NCBI RefSeq assembly: GCF_003259375.1
Contig: NZ_QLLN01000002.1
Location: 620,001-684,000 of the forward strand
Source: Arenibacter echinorum
GTDB taxonomy: Bacteria; Bacteroidota; Bacteroidia; Flavobacteriales; Flavobacteriaceae
Length of the DNA: 64,000 nt
Reading direction: 5' to 3'
The notes beneath the pieces are model-generated. The model made no database searches and was not told the origin of the DNA. It saw only the letters and a list, made by a program, of their open reading frames with translations. The translations under genes and the position numbers were made by a program. How positions within the stretch are numbered: the stretch's first letter is position 1; every line of letters begins with the position of its first letter. Below are positions 25,785 to 34,582 of the stretch, piece by piece.

Positions 25785-27248
25785 TTGAATCCACTTAAAA
25801 AACTATTTAAACAGACGTTTATCTATGGCTTAGCTACGGTATTGCCCCGGATGCTATCGTTTCTTTTAACGCCTTTATATGTAACGGTTCTACCCACGGA
25901 TGGATACGGGGAGGTTTCCATTATTTTTGCCTGGTTTGCTATTTTTAATGTGTTGCTTGCATATGGTATGGAAACGGCCTTTTTCCGTTTTTACAACGAT
26001 ACCTCTCTAAATAGGAAAACGGTTGTTACCACCTCACTAATTTCCATTGGGGCCTCGTCCTTTATGTTCATGCTCCTAGCCTTTATATTTAAGGGCCCCA
26101 TTTCATCAATAAGTGATATAGATCCGCAATATATCTCTTATGCGATATTAATTCTTGTTTTGGATGCTTTGGTAATCATTCCGTTTTCTTGGTTAAGGGC
26201 CAATGAAAAACCAATGCGCTATGCTTTGGTCAAGATTGCCAATGTGGTAATCAACCTGGGATTGAATTGTTTTTTTCTAATGATTCTTCCAATTATGGCC
26301 GAAAACAAGCCAGATTCATTTTTAAGCGGTCTTTACAAGCCGAACTTTGAAATCTCCTACATATTTATCTCTATGTTAATTGCTAGTGGCATAACGCTCC
26401 TGTTGATGTTGCGTCTCTATTTAAGAAGGCCATACGTATTCGACAGGTCTATATGGACCAGCATGATGAAATACGCTGGACCTGTTTTAGTAGCTGGTAT
26501 AGCCTTTACTGTCAACGAAGTTTTTGATAGAATTATGTTGGATTGGCTTTTGCCCAACGATATTGCCGAGAGTGAGATTGGGAAATATTCGGCCTGTTAC
26601 AAGCTTACCTTGTTCATGACGCTATTTGCAACGGCCTTTAGAATGGGTATAGAGCCCTTCTTTTTTAGTCACTCCAAAAGTGATAACCCGCAAAGGGCAT
26701 ATGCACAGATCACCAATTATTTTGTAATCCTGGGAAGTGTTATTTTGCTTTCCGTTGTGGTCTACGCAGATGTGCTTAAATTAATTATTGTACCCAATTC
26801 CGAGTATTGGGAGGCCATGTCCGTAGTGCCCATTATTATATTGGCCAGCTTTTGTCTGGGAATCTACCACAACCTTTCGGTATGGTATAAGGTGACGGAC
26901 CGTACAAAATTTGGAGCTTATATCTCCCTGATAGGAGCGGTACTAACGATAATTATTAATTATGCCTTTATTCCCTATTTCGGATACGTAGCTTCCGCAG
27001 TGGCCACTTTGGTAGCTTATGGCTCCATGGTTATCCTTTCTTTCTTTTTTGGAAGAATGTACTATCCTATACCTTACAACCACAGAAAAATAATTTTTTA
27101 CCTAGTGGTTTCCATCTCATTTTCCATGCTATCTTTTTACGTTTTCAATCGTAATTTGATTATTGGCAGTATATTTTTTATTCTATTTTTGGCCATGGTA
27201 TATAGGCTTGAAAGTGATAAACTAAAACAAATATTTCTAAGAAAATGA
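25785..27248 (+). CDS. Oligosaccharide flippase family protein (Wzx-like)
   Basis: A 487-residue inner-membrane protein with about 12-14 membrane segments, expected to flip lipid-linked oligosaccharides. The N-terminus [20 protein letters not shown] with [12 protein letters not shown] is the conserved flavobacterial opening. Translation appears to start at a TTG (25785), as no ATG precedes the conserved segment in frame. Its end overlaps dut by four bases (ATGA), so the pair is translationally coupled. The exact lipid-linked substrate cannot be read from the sequence. Confidence 0.85.
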   Translation: MNPLKKLFKQTFIYGLATVLPRMLSFLLTPLYVTVLPTDGYGEVSIIFAWFAIFNVLLAYGMETAFFRFYNDTSLNRKTVVTTSLISIGASSFMFMLLAFIFKGPISSISDIDPQYISYAILILVLDALVIIPFSWLRANEKPMRYALVKIANVVINLGLNCFFLMILPIMAENKPDSFLSGLYKPNFEISYIFISMLIASGITLLLMLRLYLRRPYVFDRSIWTSMMKYAGPVLVAGIAFTVNEVFDRIMLDWLLPNDIAESEIGKYSACYKLTLFMTLFATAFRMGIEPFFFSHSKSDNPQRAYAQITNYFVILGSVILLSVVVYADVLKLIIVPNSEYWEAMSVVPIIILASFCLGIYHNLSVWYKVTDRTKFGAYISLIGAVLTIIINYAFIPYFGYVASAVATLVAYGSMVILSFFFGRMYYPIPYNHRKIIFYLVVSISFSMLSFYVFNRNLIIGSIFFILFLAMVYRLESDKLKQIFLRK

Positions 27249-27679
27249 TTATAAAAATCATCAATAAATCGGTACACCCCTTGCCTAACTACGAAACCTT
27301 GGCTTCTGCCGGTATGGATCTTAGGGCCAATCTTACAGAATCCATTGTATTACAACCCATGGAAAGATCTATAATAAAGACTGGTCTTTTTCTGGAGCTT
27401 CCAATAGGTTTTGAGGCACAGGTTAGACCACGTAGTGGGTTGGCGGCGAAAAAAGGAATTACCGTTCTAAATGCACCTGGCACGGTTGATGCGGATTACA
27501 GAGGGGAAGTAGGGGTAATATTGATAAATCTTTCCACGGAGGCTTTCACCATAGAAAATGGAGAGCGTATAGCCCAATTGGTCATTGCCAAGCACGAAAG
27601 GGCGGAGTGGGACTTGGTCGAGGAGCTTTCCGAAACCCCTAGGGGCTCGGGAGGATTTGGTAGTACCGGGTTAAAATAA
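27245..27679 (+). CDS. dut: Deoxyuridine 5'-triphosphate nucleotidohydrolase
   Basis: Trimeric dUTPase of 144 residues that hydrolyses dUTP to dUMP and keeps uracil out of DNA. All five motifs are present in order: [34 protein letters not shown] and [10 protein letters not shown]. It overlaps the flippase stop by four bases. Confidence 0.96.
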   Translation: MIIKIINKSVHPLPNYETLASAGMDLRANLTESIVLQPMERSIIKTGLFLELPIGFEAQVRPRSGLAAKKGITVLNAPGTVDADYRGEVGVILINLSTEAFTIENGERIAQLVIAKHERAEWDLVEELSETPRGSGGFGSTGLK

Positions 27680-27857
27680 AACCCCGGGATAAACAGGGTG
27701 GGCTCTGGCATTATCACTAATTTTATGGAGGTTTGGTTGTCTTTTTATTTTGCAATAGGAAACGGTTGGAATAAAAGTAATTTTGGGGCAATACAATGTT
27801 GGGTCTTAAGTTATTTAAGGTTTAAGATCTGTTTTCCAATAAAATGGAACTATTAAT

Positions 27858-28790
27858 ATGAGAAGGAGGGTGTACATATTTATTTTTGCCTTGGGGCTTG
27901 TTTTAATCCCAGGACCTAGTTGTGCCCAAGAAAATGAAATTAAGGAAGAAGAGAGTGCAGAGGTCTTTTTAGAGGAATATACCGATGAGTTTCAGGAAAA
28001 ATTCTTTGAGGCGTTAAAACAAAAAGGAATTGAAAATTACGATAGGGCCGTTAATCTCTTATTGGAATGTAAACGGTTGGATCCGAACAATTCGGTATTG
28101 GACCATGAATTGGCCAAGGCCTATTTGGCTTCCAAACAAGTTGTGTTGGCACAGCAATATGGTATTTCGGCTTTGAATGCCAGGCCCGATAATTTCTGGG
28201 TATTGAATACCATAGTAGATATTATGCAGCGCCAAGGGTTGGGCCTAGACTTGATAAAGGATAAGATCCCTTACAATAATGTACAAATCCAAGAAAACCT
28301 GGCTTTGATCTATTTTAAACAGGAAAATTATGAAAATGCATTGAAAATACTTAACGGTATGAAAAATACGGTATTTTCCAAGGAGCTGACATCTAAAATT
28401 TATAATTCTATTAAGAGTAGGGAAAATACTGAAAATCTAAAAGATACCGTAATTGTAAAGGTTGAAAAGGAAAACCCCACAGATAATTATCTGTCCATAA
28501 TTTCGGGGTATTTGGCAAAGAGCGACTTTAAAAGTGCAGCATCCGTAAGTGAGGAGGCCATAGAGAATTTCCCGGCACAACCATATTTTTATTACACTTA
28601 CGGACTTAGTTTAAATAAGGTCAAGAAGCATAAGGAGGCCATAGCCATATTGGAGTCGGGGTTGGATTATTTATTGGATGATGTTGATCTAGCCAATAAA
28701 ATGTACAAAGAATTAGTGGATGCTAACAATGCTTTGGGAAATTCTTCCAAAGCAAATATGTATCTTAGTAAATTAAAATCCGGGTCTTAA
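27858..28790 (+). CDS. Exported tetratricopeptide repeat protein
   Basis: A 310-residue protein with a signal peptide (MRRRVYIFIFALGLVLIPGP, then SCAQ); Cys22 could also act as a lipobox cysteine, so a lipoprotein is possible. TPR helices cover most of the mature chain (for example about residues 55-150, DRAVNLLLECKRLDPNNSV, and about 205-300). The DUF4292 lipoprotein starts 4 nt downstream, then the EnvC-like gene. This trio is a recurrent flavobacterial neighbourhood; function is not established. Confidence 0.82.
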   Translation: MRRRVYIFIFALGLVLIPGPSCAQENEIKEEESAEVFLEEYTDEFQEKFFEALKQKGIENYDRAVNLLLECKRLDPNNSVLDHELAKAYLASKQVVLAQQYGISALNARPDNFWVLNTIVDIMQRQGLGLDLIKDKIPYNNVQIQENLALIYFKQENYENALKILNGMKNTVFSKELTSKIYNSIKSRENTENLKDTVIVKVEKENPTDNYLSIISGYLAKSDFKSAASVSEEAIENFPAQPYFYYTYGLSLNKVKKHKEAIAILESGLDYLLDDVDLANKMYKELVDANNALGNSSKANMYLSKLKSGS

Positions 28791-28794
28791 ATTT

Positions 28795-29580
28795 ATGGAA
28801 TTCAGTTTTAAAAGACTTCAAAAATGGGCTATACTTGGCATTTTTGTGTTATTGGTGTTTTCGTGTAAGTCTACAAGCGTAATCAAAAGCGGTACTGTGG
28901 ATGAAAATTTGACCGCAAAGGCGGTCATAAGAAACCACTATTATTCCCATATTAATTTTAAGACCCTAAGTGGAAAGATGAGAATAGATTATTCCGACGG
29001 GGAAAGCACTCAAAGCGTAAGTGTAAGTTTTAGGATGGAAAAAGATAAGGCCATTTGGTTAAGTGCCCCCTTGGGAATCGTAAAGGCATACATTACTCCG
29101 GAAAGGGTGTCGTTTTATAATAAGTTGGACAATGAATATTTTGATGGGAATTTCTCCTATTTGAGTCAATTACTGGGAACTGACCTTAATTTTCAAAAAG
29201 TACAAAACCTTCTTTTAGGAGAACCCCTTTTCGATTTAAGGGATGAAAAGTATACGGTGGATATTGCCAACGACAACTATCAGTTGAAACCAAAAAAGGC
29301 TGGGGATCTTTTTAAAACACTGTTTCAGATAGAACCCTTAAATTATAGAATGGCCACGCAGCAGTTATCGCAACCATGGGAGAAACGATTGTTGGAAATC
29401 AACTATAAGAACTATCAAAAAGTTAATAAATGGATTTTGCCCGGGGAGATAGATATTCTGGCGGTTGATGGAGACAATACCAATAATATTACGGTTGAGT
29501 TTAGAAATATGGAGTTCAATAGGACACTGAATTTTCCATATAGTATACCAAATGGTTTCAAAGAAATCGTATTAAATTAA
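28795..29580 (+). CDS. DUF4292 family lipoprotein (LolB/LolA-fold-like)
   Basis: A 261-residue lipoprotein: signal peptide with lipobox VFSC (Cys near residue 23), then NFKTLSGKMRIDYSDGE and SVSFRMEKDKAIWLSAPLGI, the pattern of the Bacteroidota DUF4292 family, thought to share the half-barrel fold of LolB. An outer-membrane lipid or lipoprotein carrier role is a reasonable inference only. It sits 4 nt after the TPR gene and ends 1 nt before the EnvC-like start. Confidence 0.83.
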   Translation: MEFSFKRLQKWAILGIFVLLVFSCKSTSVIKSGTVDENLTAKAVIRNHYYSHINFKTLSGKMRIDYSDGESTQSVSVSFRMEKDKAIWLSAPLGIVKAYITPERVSFYNKLDNEYFDGNFSYLSQLLGTDLNFQKVQNLLLGEPLFDLRDEKYTVDIANDNYQLKPKKAGDLFKTLFQIEPLNYRMATQQLSQPWEKRLLEINYKNYQKVNKWILPGEIDILAVDGDNTNNITVEFRNMEFNRTLNFPYSIPNGFKEIVLN

Positions 29581-29581
29581 T

Positions 29582-30826
29582 ATGGGAAGTAAGCACTCTT
29601 ATATAGTTTATTTTCTTTTAGTTATGTTCATGCATTGGGGCAATTTTGTAATGGCTCAAACCAATGAACAGAAGGCATTGGAATCTAAGCGTGAACAACT
29701 CCAAAAGGAAATATCGGAAATTAACCGATTATTGTTTGCCGAGAAAAAGGAAAAGGGAAATGTCTTGGAGCAGATGGAGGCCATGGATCAAAAAATAAAT
29801 GTACGCCAACAGTTGATCAGGGTTACCAATCAACAGTCCAACTTACTTAATAGACAGATTAACACCAATGTAAGGAATATTGGAAAACTGCGTAACGATC
29901 TTGCCTTTCTTAAGGAGGAATACGGGAATATGATCCAAAAGTCTTATCAGAATAAATCCAGACAGAGTAGGTTAATGTTTCTGTTATCCTCCGAGAATTT
30001 TCTGCAGGCTTTTAAACGGTTTCAGTATATGAAGCAATATACCCAATACCGAAAGGAACAGGGCGAACAAATTGTTTCCAAAACGGACGAGCTTACCCAA
30101 TTGAACAGAGACCTTTCCGAACAGCGTAAGGAGAAGGACAAACTTGTTACGGAAAATACCCAGATTAAAAATCAGTTGTATAAGGAAATCCAGTCCCAAA
30201 AGGAATTGCTCAAGAGTATAAGGAAGAATGAAAGCAAATACGCAACGGCCATTGAAAATAAGAAGAAGGAGGCCAGAAGGATCGATGAACAAATAGAAAG
30301 ATTAATTCGTAGCGCTATAGCCGCCTCCAATAGAGAAGCGAGTAAGTCTAGCAGTACAACCGCTACAAGTAGTAGTAAGTTTGTTTTGACTCCCGAGGCT
30401 ACTATTGTGGCCAATAATTTCTCGGCCAATAAGGGAAAATTGATCTGGCCGGTAGAAAAGGGAATTAAAAGACAGGGTTTTGGTGTTTATAATGACGCCG
30501 TTTATCCAGGTATAAAGCACGAAAGCAATGGGGTAATAATTGCTACTGATGAAGGATCCAAGGCAAGGGCTATCTTTGAAGGGGAAGTTATTGCTATACT
30601 ATCTGTTCCAGGTGGGAATAAAGGTGTACAGATTAAGCATGGAAATTATATAAGTACCTATTACAATCTTTCCAGAGTTTATGTAAAGAAAGGGGATAAG
30701 GTAAATACCAAGTCGGATTTGGGGGATATTTACACCAGTAAATCCAGCGGCACTACCCAACTAAAATTTTATCTTTACAAGGATACTACCCGACTTAATC
30801 CTGAGGAATGGATATATCAACTATAA
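29582..30826 (+). CDS. EnvC-like murein hydrolase activator
   Basis: A 414-residue exported protein: signal peptide (to about residue 25, ...NFVMAQ), a long coiled coil (about 28-245), a Ser/Thr-rich linker, and a C-terminal M23/LytM-like domain (about 290-414). The M23 catalytic residues are lost: the usual HxH appears as QLKFY, and in the first motif (KHESNGVII) the Asp of HxxxD is missing. This is the EnvC/NlpD situation, where a dead LytM domain activates an amidase. The DUF4292 gene precedes it directly. Confidence 0.87.
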   Translation: MGSKHSYIVYFLLVMFMHWGNFVMAQTNEQKALESKREQLQKEISEINRLLFAEKKEKGNVLEQMEAMDQKINVRQQLIRVTNQQSNLLNRQINTNVRNIGKLRNDLAFLKEEYGNMIQKSYQNKSRQSRLMFLLSSENFLQAFKRFQYMKQYTQYRKEQGEQIVSKTDELTQLNRDLSEQRKEKDKLVTENTQIKNQLYKEIQSQKELLKSIRKNESKYATAIENKKKEARRIDEQIERLIRSAIAASNREASKSSSTTATSSSKFVLTPEATIVANNFSANKGKLIWPVEKGIKRQGFGVYNDAVYPGIKHESNGVIIATDEGSKARAIFEGEVIAILSVPGGNKGVQIKHGNYISTYYNLSRVYVKKGDKVNTKSDLGDIYTSKSSGTTQLKFYLYKDTTRLNPEEWIYQL

Positions 30827-30838
30827 AATAATTTAAAA

Positions 30839-31675
30839 TTGAAGAATTTAACGGATTTAAAAGGAACTTTTACACTGCACAATGGGGTAGAGATGCCCTA
30901 TTTTGGTTTAGGGGTTTATTTGTCCAAAGATGGAAAGGAAGTTGCTAATGCCGTAAAATGGGCCTTAGAGGATGGATATCGACATATAGACACTGCTTCG
31001 ATCTACAAGAATGAAGAGGGAGTAGGTCAAGGGATCAAGGAAAGCGGTGTGGACCGCAAAGATATATTTGTGGTGAGTAAGGTATGGAATAGCGATCAGG
31101 GCTATGAAAGTACTATAAAGGCATACAAGTCCAGTTTAAAGCGATTGGATTTGGACTATTTGGATCTGTACCTGGTACATTGGCCCGTAAAGGGAAAATA
31201 TAAGGAGACTTGGCGTGCAATGGAATATTTGTACAAGCATAAGGGGGTAAGGGCTATTGGAGTAAGTAACTTTATGCAACACCATCTGGAAGATTTAATG
31301 ACTTCCTCGGAAATTGTCCCAATGGTGAACCAAATGGAATTTCATCCGTATTTGGTACAACAGGATTTGATCGATTTTTGCAATAAAAATACCATTCAGT
31401 ATGAAGCCTGGTCGCCTTTAATGCAAGGGAATATCTTTGAATTGGATATTATGAAGGACCTAGCGGCGAAATACAATAAGACTATTGCCCAAATTGTACT
31501 GCGGTGGGATTTGCAAAAGGGAGTTGTTACCATTCCAAAATCTGCCAAAAAGGAACGGATTAGGGCCAATGCCGATATTTTCGACTTTGAACTTGCCGCT
31601 ACGGATGTTAAAAAATTAGAGCAATTGGACCGTGGAAAAAGATTTGGACCTGATCCCAATAATTTCGATTTTTAA
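30839..31675 (+). CDS. Aldo/keto reductase
   Basis: NAD(P)H-dependent carbonyl reductase of 278 residues with a TIM-barrel fold. The catalytic tetrad is visible: Asp and Tyr in HIDTASIY, Lys in SKVW, His in LVHWPV. The cofactor site has IPKSAKKERIRAN near the C-terminus. Translation seems to begin with the TTG at 30839; an in-frame stop lies just upstream and the N-terminus (MKNLTDLKGTFTLHNGVEMP) is complete for the family. The stop overlaps the convergent thioesterase stop (TTAA). The substrate is unknown. Confidence 0.9.
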   Translation: MKNLTDLKGTFTLHNGVEMPYFGLGVYLSKDGKEVANAVKWALEDGYRHIDTASIYKNEEGVGQGIKESGVDRKDIFVVSKVWNSDQGYESTIKAYKSSLKRLDLDYLDLYLVHWPVKGKYKETWRAMEYLYKHKGVRAIGVSNFMQHHLEDLMTSSEIVPMVNQMEFHPYLVQQDLIDFCNKNTIQYEAWSPLMQGNIFELDIMKDLAAKYNKTIAQIVLRWDLQKGVVTIPKSAKKERIRANADIFDFELAATDVKKLEQLDRGKRFGPDPNNFDF

Positions 31676-32184
31676 TCCATAAATAACGCCTTGAGCTCGG
31701 TGGCATCTTTGGGCTTCATCTTGCCTGCAAGTACCAAACTGAGCTGCTTTCTGCGCAGGGCAGCTTCATATCGTTTTATCTCCAAGTCGGTCTCCGGTTT
31801 TAGTTCAGGAACTTTCGTGGGTTTTCCAGTGTCATCTACGGCAACAAAAGTAAATATGGCTTCGTTAACTTTGCATCTCTCACCATTAAATCGGTCTTCC
31901 ATCCAAACATCTATATAGACTTCCATTGAGGTCTTGAAGGCCCTGGAAACGGCTGCCTCTACCGTAACAACGCTTCCTACTGGAACAGCCTGGTTAAAGG
32001 CAACGTGGTTTACGGAAGCAGTAACGGTTATACGTCTGCTGTGGCGCCTAGCGGCAATACTGGCGGCACGGTCCATTCTGGCCAACAATTCCCCTCCAAA
32101 CAAGTTGTTCAATGGGTTGGTTTCACTTGGAAGGACCATATCGGTCATTAAGGTGCGCGATTCACTAGGCGTCTTTGGCTCCAT
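31672..32184 (-). CDS. Acyl-CoA thioesterase (hot-dog fold, YciA-like)
   Basis: A 170-residue hot-dog thioesterase that hydrolyses acyl-CoA to free acid and CoA. The conserved core NPLNNLFGGELLARMDRAAS (about residues 21-40) holds the family Asn and Asp positions, and VNHVAFNQAVPVGSVV follows. It is converged upon by the aldo/keto reductase with a four-base overlap of stop codons. Confidence 0.9.
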   Translation of the reverse strand: MEPKTPSESRTLMTDMVLPSETNPLNNLFGGELLARMDRAASIAARRHSRRITVTASVNHVAFNQAVPVGSVVTVEAAVSRAFKTSMEVYIDVWMEDRFNGERCKVNEAIFTFVAVDDTGKPTKVPELKPETDLEIKRYEAALRRKQLSLVLAGKMKPKDATELKALFMD

Positions 32185-32241
32185 AAATTTCTTTTGGGCA
32201 AAGATACATTGGTAATATTAAGCTAAAAAGTAGAGAGAGAA

Positions 32242-33189
32242 TTATTTTACGGAACGCAACCAGGCCTCGGGCGATTCGGAAAGTTTTATTTTCCTAAGGT
32301 AATTTAAGGCTTCCTTGGCATCGTCAAAACTGCCATAGGCTACCATATGCAATCCATATTGGTTAACACCAAGATAGGAGGCATCGTATCCTTTTTCTTT
32401 AAGTTGAAGGACTTTCTTTTCGGCATTTTCCTGAATTCTAAAGGCTCCGGCTATAACTTGGTGAACACCACTTTTTTTGTTTGTGATAACATTTAAGGAT
32501 ACTGCAGGCAATTCTAGGGGTGCGGTATTGAAAAAGGTAGCTTCTTGGATATTTTTGGAAACTTGCTGTTGAGCTTCTTGCCTCACCAATTCCTGATCGT
32601 ACATTTTCTCATTATAAAGGCGATAACCCGTAAAACCTGTGGCAATGGCCAATAAGATTACAGCTGCATATTTTAAATAAGGCCTAAGGGTGGATTCTTT
32701 CCGGGCCTCGGGAGTAATCATAAATGGAATTTTTTCTTCCAGTTCAACCACTTCCTCTTTTAAAACTTCCCTAGAAATCGGGGTAGACACAAATGTAGAC
32801 AATCCAAAGGACGAGGTAAGGTAATTTACTTGGTACGAAGGCTGAAACTGGGTTTTCCCTTCCTTGTTCAACCATAACTCACCTATGTTGGGAAGATTCA
32901 ATCTATTTCCTTCCTTAAGAAGTTTCTTCCACTTCAGGGATACAGTGGCTATTTGCTTCTGCATGTCCTCATAGGACAATTTTTCGGCATCGGCCATGTA
33001 CGAAACCAACAGTCCGTCATTGGAAGTCAGTTGTTCGTTGAAGGATATTACTTTCGAAGGAGGGTAGAACGAATTCGACGCATCATTGATAACGGCAGAT
33101 TTCATTTGTGTCAAAAAAGCGCCAAATTCAGGCACCATTACACAATTGTATCTATAAAGCAGCTCCGCTATGTAATGTTCGGTTCCCAT
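32242..33189 (-). CDS. HU-CCDC81 and SPOR domain membrane protein
   Basis: A 315-residue protein with an N-terminal HU/CCDC81-type DNA- or protein-binding fold (about residues 1-120, ELLYRYNCVMVPEFGAF, RLNLPNIGELWLNKEGKTQF), a single membrane helix (about 172-190), and a C-terminal SPOR peptidoglycan-binding domain (about 235-315, HQVIAGAFRIQENAEKKV). A cytoplasmic HU-like head, a membrane span and a periplasmic SPOR tail suggest it couples the nucleoid or cytoplasm to septal wall. It diverges from dprA; this pairing is widespread in the Bacteroidota. Confidence 0.88.
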   Translation of the reverse strand: MGTEHYIAELLYRYNCVMVPEFGAFLTQMKSAVINDASNSFYPPSKVISFNEQLTSNDGLLVSYMADAEKLSYEDMQKQIATVSLKWKKLLKEGNRLNLPNIGELWLNKEGKTQFQPSYQVNYLTSSFGLSTFVSTPISREVLKEEVVELEEKIPFMITPEARKESTLRPYLKYAAVILLAIATGFTGYRLYNEKMYDQELVRQEAQQQVSKNIQEATFFNTAPLELPAVSLNVITNKKSGVHQVIAGAFRIQENAEKKVLQLKEKGYDASYLGVNQYGLHMVAYGSFDDAKEALNYLRKIKLSESPEAWLRSVK

Positions 33190-33293
33190 AGGGACAAAGA
33201 TTAGAAAAAATACACAAGTTCAAAACTCTTCACATAACTTTTTATTAACATTATATTTTGTGTATTTTGTGAACAACTAAGCCGGTTCCATAA

Positions 33294-34397
33294 ATGACTA
33301 GAGATGAAATAATTGCTATTCTTCGGTTGCAGAACGTTCCGAATATTGGTGACGTAACCGCAAAAAAATTAATATCCAGTTGTGGTAGTCCTTCGGCCAT
33401 CTTTGAGGAAAAAGTGACTCGTTTGAAAAAATTGGATGGCATAGGTTCAGGCATCTTAAAAGGACTTATGGACAGGGAGCATTTGGAGGCTGCCGAGTTG
33501 GAATATGAATTTATTAAGAGTCAGGAGATAAATCTTCATTATTTTATGGAGGACAGTTATCCCGCTTATTTAAAACACTGTATAGATAGCCCTATTTTAC
33601 TTTTCAGCCAGGGGAACATAGATTTGAACCGCCAAAGGATTATAAGTATTGTAGGTACCAGAAATATTACCAGTTATGGCACTTCATTTTGTGAGCAGTT
33701 AATTGAGGACTTGGCGCCCTTGAATCCAATTATTGTGAGTGGGTTTGCCTACGGGGTGGATATTTGTGTTCAAAGGGCAGCCGTAAAGCATGGTTTACAG
33801 ACCATAGGATGCTTGGCCCATGGTTTGAATCAGATTTATCCTAAAATCCATGAAAAATATGTGCCCGAGGTAAATAAAAATGGTGGTTTTTTCACCGAAT
33901 TTTGGAGCACGAGTCAACCTGATAGGGAAAATTTTTTAAAGCGAAATAGGATTATTGCCGGTATGGGCGAAGCTACTATTGTAGTGGAATCCGCTGAAAA
34001 AGGAGGTAGTCTGGTTACCGCAGATATAGCCAACAGCTATAATCGCGATGTTTTTGCCGTACCCGGCAGAACTCATGATAAGTATAGTAGCGGATGCAAT
34101 AATCTCATTAAACATCAGAAAGCACAGATGCTCACTTCTGCTGCCGATTTGATCTACATGTTGGGTTGGGAATTGGAAGAAAAGGAGCCCGTTTCCATTC
34201 AAAAGCAACTATTTGTGGAGTTGGACGATACTGAGAAGGAAATCTATGATTATTTGCAACAGGGGGGCAAACAAATGTTGGACCATATTGCATTGGATTG
34301 TAAGTTGCCCATATTTAAGGTTTCCTCTACCCTTTTGAATATGGAAATGAAGGGAGTGGTGAGGCCACTTCCGGGTAAATTGTTCGAGGCAATTTAA
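33294..34397 (+). CDS. dprA: DNA-processing protein DprA
   Basis: Single-stranded-DNA and RecA-loading protein used in natural transformation, 367 residues. An N-terminal helix-hairpin-helix region (about 1-65, LQNVPNIGDVTAKKLI, KLDGIGSGIL) precedes the Rossmann-like core with VGTRNITSYG, VSGFAYGVD, FTEF, RNRIIAG and KGGSLVTADIAN, and a C-terminal winged-helix (about 300-367). All core motifs are intact. recA is about 9 kb away. Confidence 0.94.
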   Translation: MTRDEIIAILRLQNVPNIGDVTAKKLISSCGSPSAIFEEKVTRLKKLDGIGSGILKGLMDREHLEAAELEYEFIKSQEINLHYFMEDSYPAYLKHCIDSPILLFSQGNIDLNRQRIISIVGTRNITSYGTSFCEQLIEDLAPLNPIIVSGFAYGVDICVQRAAVKHGLQTIGCLAHGLNQIYPKIHEKYVPEVNKNGGFFTEFWSTSQPDRENFLKRNRIIAGMGEATIVVESAEKGGSLVTADIANSYNRDVFAVPGRTHDKYSSGCNNLIKHQKAQMLTSAADLIYMLGWELEEKEPVSIQKQLFVELDDTEKEIYDYLQQGGKQMLDHIALDCKLPIFKVSSTLLNMEMKGVVRPLPGKLFEAI

Positions 34398-34582
34398 GAA
34401 TTGACAAACCCATCGGTCTCTATTTTTAAAAATTATTGCAGATATTATGAAAATGTGGTTTTTTGTCGATAAAAGACCACTGTAAATCCTTGATTTTGAA
34501 TCATGGACCCAACCCATCAAGAGCCTAAACCGACTGGGTGGTATATTGACATATTACAAATGCTAGGGAAAGTATTTGTGAA

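Noticed and set aside
29582-30826. Reading the EnvC-like gene as an active M23 peptidase
   Set aside because: Both histidines of the HxH motif and the Asp of HxxxD are missing.
34455-34480. Hairpin GTGGTTTTTT/AAAAGACCAC after dprA
   Set aside because: Pairs with one wobble, but no T-run follows on either strand, so not called a terminator.
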